Assembly (NCBI GenBank): GCA_015478945.1
Contig: JABUQX010032657.1
Coordinates: 1 to 12,500 of the forward strand
DNA from: Trachelipus rathkii
Taxonomy: Eukaryota; Arthropoda; Malacostraca; Isopoda; Trachelipodidae
Length of the DNA: 12,500 nt
Direction of reading: 5' to 3'
Under the pieces are notes generated by a model. That model was not told the origin of the DNA, made no database searches, and worked only from the letters and a program-made list of their open reading frames with translations. The position numbers were made by a program, and so were the translations under genes. This document shows positions 8,110 to 12,500 of the stretch, in pieces (within the stretch, counting starts at the first letter, position 1; each line of letters starts with the position of its first letter).

Positions 8110-8840
8110 GTAATAAAATAATATAAAAAGGTTTTACTACCTCCTACCCTTTTTTTATTAATTTTAATTTTTTTTTTAATTAAATATTTGAAAAAATAAA
8201 TCCAAAAATACCCCCAAACAACCTCAACCCTCATTATATTTATTCAAAAAAAATAATTTCCCTCTTGATATTTATCCCAATAATATAAATAAGGAAATTT
8301 GTAAATGTTTGGAAGTTAGAATTTGAAAAATGATGAAAAAAAAAAAAAAAATCAAAAAAATTACTTTTTTCATTAAATTTCAAATAAATTAAAAAAAACC
8401 GTTTCCTACTACTCCCCTTATTTTTTTTTGATAAAAAAGAATAAAAAACCCTAAATAATAAAAAATAAATAATTTAATAAACATAAAAAAAAATAAAAAA
8501 TATATTTTTTAATTCAAAATAATATCTTGTAGAAATAAATTAATTTTGAACAAATTCCACATTATTTTCCAATAATTTAATATATAGGAAAGGAAATAAA
8601 AAAAAAATACCCCCTTATTATTTGAGGAGTGGTATAATTATTTATTTTTTTATTTATAAATAAACTTATTAAAAATAATAAATAATAAAAAACTTTAATG
8701 GTATAAAATAAAATGGTATAGAGATGAACTGTTACTGATCCTATTACAATTTATTTAATATTTTTTAAAACAAATATTGTAGTTAAGTTATCGAAATGGC
8801 ACTCCCCCCCCCCTTTTTTTATTTACACGACAAATGTGGA
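8110..8840. other. AT-rich low-complexity stretch with A16 and C10-T7 tracts
   Basis: No frame of interest. It holds A16 at 8336-8351, two ATACCCCC motifs (8208-8215, 8607-8614) and a C10 run followed directly by T7 at 8804-8820. Interleaved A and T runs fill the rest. Confidence 0.6.
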
Positions 8841-8848
8841 TCCTATTG

Positions 8849-8928
8849 TATGAAAAAATTAAAAATTATAATTTAAATATAAATTAATTTTATATTAATG
8901 TACATAAAATTAATATATTTTTTTCATA
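8849..8928. repeat. Nested inverted repeat, 80 bp
   Basis: Outer arms TATGAAAAAA (8849-8858) and TTTTTTCATA (8919-8928) are perfect complements. Inside, ATTAATTTTAT (8883-8893) pairs perfectly with ATAAAATTAAT (8904-8914) around a 10-base loop. The left spacer is 24 bases and the right is 4, so the two stems form a bulged hairpin. It is MITE-like in size, but the arms are AT-rich and no target-site duplication was found. Confidence 0.35.
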
Positions 8929-8971
8929 TAGTAACAAAAACTAGGTAATAAGTATTTGCCTTCTCCTACTG

Positions 8972-9133
8972 TCAGATTTGGTTTAACGCCATACACAGAA
9001 CGTTTTCCATTGTTTGTGCGCGGTAAAAGACCCATTGACCCTTGAGTTCACCAATAAAGGACGATATGACTGAAGTAAAAATCTTTAATTTTTCTCACCT
9101 TTGTTGGTAGAATGGATATTCTCTAGTGTATTG
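8972..9133 (-). CDS. Candidate two-exon coding fragment with a 29-nt intron, function unknown
   Basis: On the minus strand the model joins 9133-9099 to 9069-8972. Exon 1 is 35 nt and ends in AAAG before a GTGAG donor. Exon 2 follows TTTTTACTTCAG and runs to TGA at 8972-8974. Phases match: one base from exon 1 plus two from exon 2 make a Val codon. The joined frame is 43 codons long and contains FIGELKGQWVFYRAQTMENV. Without splicing, the second frame still reads back to a TGA lying inside the proposed donor. Exon 1 has an in-frame TAA just upstream, so it needs a further acceptor (TTTTTTAAAG) or is a remnant. G+C is higher than in the flanks. No family is recognised. Confidence 0.28.
9070..9098 (-). 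other. Possible 29-nt intron (GTGAG ... TTCAG)
   Basis: Read on the minus strand, it begins GTGAGAAAAA and ends TTTTTACTTCAG. Donor context is AAAG before GTGAG. Such short introns are known in some protists. Here it is inferred only from consensus and frame continuity. Confidence 0.2.
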
Positions 9134-11004
9134 CTTTAAAAAATAAATACTAAAAATGCAAAATATTAACTCAGAATAAAGAAATCATTACACGTAGGGC
9201 AGATAAAAGAGATTTTAACAACCAAACCCTACTATATATAACAATTATTGGAAAAGACTAGAACAACATTATTCTTGCCAAGTAATCTATTCCATATGTT
9301 TGTTCTCAAAAAAATCTGTATCTCGTCACCCCCGCCTTTTTGAAAAAAATATTTAGATTAAAATATTTCATGGAACAAAGCCATGTTTCGAGTTACGTCT
9401 GCCTTTGATCTAAAGATAACAGTGTTTTAAGGTTTTAATAATTAATTAAATAAATAAAAATTTATTTAAATTTTTGAACGCTATATAATATATTATACTA
9501 GACCATTTCAAGTGTAAACAAAGCAGATTTAAAGCAAACAAACAGAAATAAAAGTTATAAAGGCGGTTTAGAGTAATAAAGACTTTAAACATAGTTATCG
9601 TTCACTATATATAAACATTAATATTAAATATATTAATAATTAATTGAAAGTTGGGTTTCCTGTCTACTTTAGTAATATGAGAACCAAGCGAAAGAGGTCT
9701 TCTTAATTCTTCATTAAGATTTAACGAATGTGTCTGTCTTTATAAATTTAACCACAACTAGATTTAACAACAGAAATATTAGTTCAGTGCTAATTGTTTA
9801 TTTAATTTTTAAATTACTAAAGTTAAAATTTCAATTACAATAATATATAACCAAAGATACTAAAATCTGATCGTAAATACTAAGGGAAAAAATAACAAAA
9901 TTTATACATGTCAGCATAACCATATCTTTCATAAATTATCATAATATGAATTCTCATATGTGATGTCCTCAATTTGAAATTCTACTGAACAAAATAGTTG
10001 ACGAATCGAATTAAATAGATCTACCAGAATAAGAAAAAAATTGTGATACACGAACAATTTATGATAATAACCTCTATTTAATAAATTTTATTAGAATGCA
10101 TCAATAATAATAATTTCTTTTTAAAAAATTGAAAAAAGTAAAAGGAAAAATAACCATTAATAGTGAAAAGAGTGAAAAAAAAATTATTTGATTATCATAG
10201 CAATAATTTGGCTATCATATTCCTTACATTCATAAAAGAAAATAATTTAAAAGCCTTCTTTAAAGTTAATTCTTTGATAAAATAAGCTGTAAAAAAAACT
10301 AATTTTATTACGAGGTACTATTTATAATATACTTAGATATTGTATTTGATGAGCGTACCCATGACATTTTAAGAACGATGGTGCCGCTATAATGAAAACA
10401 TATATCTAGATAATATCTTGGAATATAAATAAAAAATAATATTAAATGGGAAAGGTTATATGTTGTTGAAATTCATAATAGGATTAACCATCTAAAATAA
10501 ATAAAAAACTACTTTAAGGACAGAAATCATTAGCTTTAATCATCATGTTATAAGATATAAGAAATATTAACTTTAGAAGTTATTTTAGAAATAATAAACA
10601 AAAAAAAAAAATTTTATAATAATAAAATATTTACAAAATATATAATCTCTAAAAGCAAGAAAAAAAAATTCTGAATATGAAATAATAGATTATAGTTTTT
10701 CCCCCCTTTTTATTTACTAGGTTATGTAGGATAATGTCGAATTATACAATAACCCACTAATTTTAAAAAATGGGTCATTTTTTTATTTAATGAAAAATCA
10801 ATAAAATAAAATTTTATATATAATAATCTTTATCATAAAAAAATATTTTTCGGAAAATATAAATCTTAAATACATTCTTATCTTGATTATTATTTATCTA
10901 CTTTTTAATAAAACTATTTAAGGAAATTTTTTAGCAAACAATGAATTTGAATACATTTATAAATTTAAAAAAAATATAAAGAGAAATTTAAACTATGAGC
11001 TTAT
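9134..11004. other. AT-rich intergenic stretch, no supported gene
   Basis: Both strands are dense in stops. The stretch contains many AT-rich short palindromes and A runs, and a C6 run at 10701-10706. TATAAA at 10975-10980 lies 25 bases before the ATG at 11005 and could be a promoter element, though the word is expected often by chance here. Confidence 0.6.
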
Positions 11005-11217
11005 ATGTTTTTTCATTTTTCTGCTCCAAAAAAAGAGATAAATAAAATTATAATGAATCTTCTAGAGATCAATAGATCACTAAAGACGCGTTTTTGTATA
11101 TTTCTTTTTGTTATTATTTCTACTCTCTTTAAAAGAGTATACAGAATAATAAAAATTATATGCATTAAGCTCGTAGATAAACACAAAGTTCTTTTATTTT
11201 TGAACTTATTCGAATAG
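11005..11217 (+). CDS. Small basic ORF with one hydrophobic segment, function unknown
   Basis: An ATG-to-TAG frame of 70 codons. The N-terminus contains FSAPKKEINK, and a second Met at residue 17 (MNLLEINRSLKTR) is an alternative start. Residues about 31-42 (CIFLFVIISTLF) form a hydrophobic stretch flanked by Lys and Arg on both sides, then a Lys/Ile-rich tail follows. This fits a small single-pass membrane protein or an uncleaved signal anchor. TATAAA lies 25 bases upstream of the first ATG. The last 53 bases overlap the minus-strand frame at 11165-11428, so the two would be convergent. Codons are AT-rich like the flanks. No family is recognised, and chance is possible in such AT-rich sequence. 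Confidence 0.3.
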   Translation: MFFHFSAPKKEINKIIMNLLEINRSLKTRFCIFLFVIISTLFKRVYRIIKIICIKLVDKHKVLLFLNLFE

Positions 11218-11428
11218 TATAAACAATATTAGCTTTCTGCCAAACACTTCTAATCGGTCCTTTTAGGATACAAGTTTTCAATATATCCAATACAATGTTG
11301 ATTGCAATTTTCAATTCTTTGTCACTCGGGGCGTCTCTATATGACAGAACAAAACCTATCCGATGGCGTTCTAGGAGAGCTTTTTGACCTGGCCGTACAT
11401 AAAAACTCGCTCGTGACACCTCGTTCAT
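11165..11428 (-). CDS. 87-codon ORF, function unknown
   Basis: A minus-strand frame from ATG at 11428 to TAA at 11165-11167, open a further 20 or so codons upstream. It contains VRPGQKALLERHRIGFVLSY near the N-terminus and IAINIVLDILKTCILKGPIR in the middle, followed by a Lys/Ile-rich C-terminal third. It is basic, with no cysteine or metal motif pattern and no clear membrane segment. Roughly 60% of codons start with a purine. Base composition is more balanced than in the flanking intergenic DNA. It is antiparallel to the plus-strand frame starting at 11341 and overlaps it by 88 bp, and it converges with 11005-11217. At most some of these are real. I do not recognise the family. Confidence 0.33.
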   Translation of the reverse strand: MNEVSRASFYVRPGQKALLERHRIGFVLSYRDAPSDKELKIAINIVLDILKTCILKGPIRSVWQKANIVYTIRISSKIKELCVYLRA

Positions 11429-11544
11429 ATGACGAGGCCGAAGAAGAGAAAATAAATTTTCGAGTATGTTCGTTTGCTATGCTTCTTAAAAACACAAACA
11501 TGAGGTATTCGTTTGACAACACTACAAACACTCTCAATAGGTAA
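11341..11544 (+). CDS. 67-codon acidic ORF, possibly the first exon of a split gene
   Basis: The frame from ATG at 11341 runs to TAA at 11542-11544. It begins MTEQNLSDGVLGELFDLAVH, then has an acidic stretch (SYDEAEEEKINF) and an Asn/Thr-rich end. About 64% of codons begin with a purine, and synonymous codon use is mixed despite the AT-rich setting. Both favour real coding. The stop lies inside AATAGGTAAAATG, a good donor-like site after AG at 11541. Splicing there could continue the protein, for example into the open frame that passes through 11691-11909, but no acceptor with a pyrimidine tract was found. It overlaps the minus-strand ORF at 11165-11428 antiparallel. No family is recognised. 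Confidence 0.35.
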   Translation: MTEQNLSDGVLGELFDLAVHKNSLVTPRSYDEAEEEKINFRVCSFAMLLKNTNMRYSFDNTTNTLNR

Positions 11545-11690
11545 AATGATACAATAACCAAACACCATGACTAGAGAAACATATTATGATAGATCTGCTC
11601 AAAAATGCGCAAAAAACACAATATAAATTAATAATTTGTGACCGCTTTGGCTCCACCAGAGATGTTTATCGATCGTAAACAATTCTGACA

Positions 11691-11909
11691 TTGAGAAATC
11701 CTGTTATATACCAACATGTGAGACCAGAAACCCTCGGAATTGATGGTAGGGATGCTGGGTTTGTTGGGGCAACTTGCCATCTACACGGAGAAACAAGAGA
11801 AGATAATTCGACGTCTTCTCCAGAAATGCGCATCGAACATCACAGCGACTGCCATAATAAACCCGACGTTGCTCCACTAAAACCCAAACATTGTAGTTTT
11901 TTCTCCTGA
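11691..11909 (+). CDS. Open coding-like segment (72 codons, no ATG start), function unknown
   Basis: The frame is open from TTG at 11691 to TGA at 11907-11909, with a Met only late (codon 47), so it would need to be an exon or a broken gene. It contains GIDGRDAGFVGATCHLHGE, then a hydrophilic, His/Cys-containing stretch. In 11731-11850 about 70% of codons start with a purine. A second plus-strand frame, 11743-11880, has an ATG and 45 codons (contains GMLGLLGQLAIYTEKQEKII) and looks like an amphipathic helical peptide. A minus-strand frame, 11704-11916, has an ATG and 70 codons but only about 43% purine-first codons, so I favour the plus strand. Which of the two plus frames is used cannot be decided. 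No family is recognised. Confidence 0.27.
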   Translation: MRNPVIYQHVRPETLGIDGRDAGFVGATCHLHGETREDNSTSSPEMRIEHHSDCHNKPDVAPLKPKHCSFFS

Positions 11910-11949
11910 AGAGCATACAAATTGTCAGGACAGAACATTAAAAAAAATA

Positions 11950-12500
11950 GTTCGGCAAACCACAACGAGAATGGAAAACATTATATTGTTGTAATAACAC
12001 TATCTCCGAGCTTAACGTGCGTATACAAAATATAACACCATAACACCTTCTTACACACTTACATCTAAAAAATTATCTTTTCGACCTACACTCAACCTTT
12101 GTTTCGCTCACAATCCACTTTCATACATCAAACGCCCAAACACAAAAATATTACACAAAAAGATAAAACCTTAATTAAATTTAAAAAGAAAATGCAAAAA
12201 TTAAAAAAAAAAAATTTATTACCAAATCCAATTAGAAAACTCTTCAACCAAAAAAAGCAAACTAAACTGCCAAACACCTCACTGGCCTTAAAAGACCGGG
12301 GAACAAATTAACTTAGATACCACTTAAAACCACAATAAAAAAAAAAAAATTTCTGCAACCCAGGTGGGTTGAATATTCTTCAAATACAGACCGACTCTTC
12401 TAGCACAATATATCACATTAGCCCCACGCCCAACACCTCCATTAAATTTCACCCCAACACAACAAAACCATAACCACTCATATCTTATCTTGCATACAAC
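11950..12500. other. G-poor, A/C-rich block
   Basis: The plus strand is made mostly of A and C. A hand count over 12061-12500 gives about 110 C and 31 G. A frame at 12099-12311 lacks stops and reads as Lys-rich (contains IKFKKKMQKLKKKNLLPN), but it starts at TTG and its content follows from A-richness. The first ATG inside it leaves only about 40 codons. I do not call it a gene. A12 (12203-12214) and A13 (12337-12349) runs are present. The block runs off the window end. Confidence 0.6.
12356..12371. repeat. Perfect hairpin CAACCCA-GG-TGGGTTG
   Basis: A 7-bp perfect inverted repeat with a 2-base centre. It holds a large share of the G residues in the otherwise G-poor block, so it stands out. 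It follows an A13 run after seven bases. A structured RNA element or a factor-binding palindrome are both possible. Confidence 0.45.

Noticed and set aside
11704..11916. Minus-strand ATG-started ORF of 70 codons
   Set aside because: Only about 43% of codons begin with a purine. It is antisense to two plus frames with clearly better bias.
12099..12311. Lys-rich plus-strand frame of 70 codons
   Set aside because: It starts at TTG, and its Lys/Asn/Thr/Pro content is what any frame of A/C-rich DNA gives.
12313..12321. TTAGATACC, a word conserved in small-subunit rRNA
   Set aside because: The neighbouring conserved rRNA segments (the GTGCCAGC region upstream and the CAAAGG-type region downstream) are absent, so it is taken as chance.
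1..12500. CRISPR array, operon, phage or insertion-sequence content
   Set aside because: No regularly spaced direct repeats, no transposase, integrase or phage motifs, and no ribosome-binding-site-led gene series were seen on either strand.

Overview
The window looks like eukaryotic, gene-poor, strongly AT-rich nuclear-type DNA. There are no long ORFs, operons, Shine-Dalgarno-led gene series, tRNAs or bacterial or phage hallmarks. Long homopolymers, simple repeats and matches to GT-AG splice consensus are common. No protein family could be recognised, so the organism is not assigned. A protist, fungal-like parasite or invertebrate with an AT-rich genome would fit. All coding calls rest on open frames, base composition, splice-like borders and purine bias at codon position 1, counted by hand. 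None has homology support.

Layout. 1-180 is a GC-rich patch with two short hairpins and a 36-codon open stretch. 181-2880 is AT-rich intergenic DNA with small GC-richer islands near 1.3-1.5, 1.7, 1.9-2.05, 2.22-2.48 and 2.66-2.77 kb. The islands hold two 30-codon ORFs, a perfect hairpin and one exon-like segment on the minus strand. 2881-3760 is a pyrimidine-rich block. 3761-5000 is very AT-rich, with a core near 8% GC at 4561-4740. 5.1-5.64 kb holds a convergent pair of exon-like segments with good splice consensus. 5.85-8.85 kb is A-rich intergenic DNA with a 26-base poly(A) preceded by AATAAA, plus small repeats. 8849-8928 is a nested inverted repeat. 8972-9133 on the minus strand reads as two small exons joined across a possible 29-nt intron. 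9.13-11.0 kb is featureless AT-rich DNA. 11.0-11.95 kb is the most coding-like part: three small ORFs on alternating strands (two overlaps) and a further plus-strand segment open in two frames. 11.95-12.5 kb is a G-poor, A/C-rich block with one perfect GC-rich hairpin.

The strongest whole-window signals are compositional. Runs of six or more C number 14 on the plus strand against two runs of G. Blocks of opposite base skew are set side by side. The short open frames may be exons of intron-containing genes, decayed gene remnants, or frames broken by homopolymer length errors. Sequence alone does not separate these. No complete pathway or cooperating gene set can be claimed.
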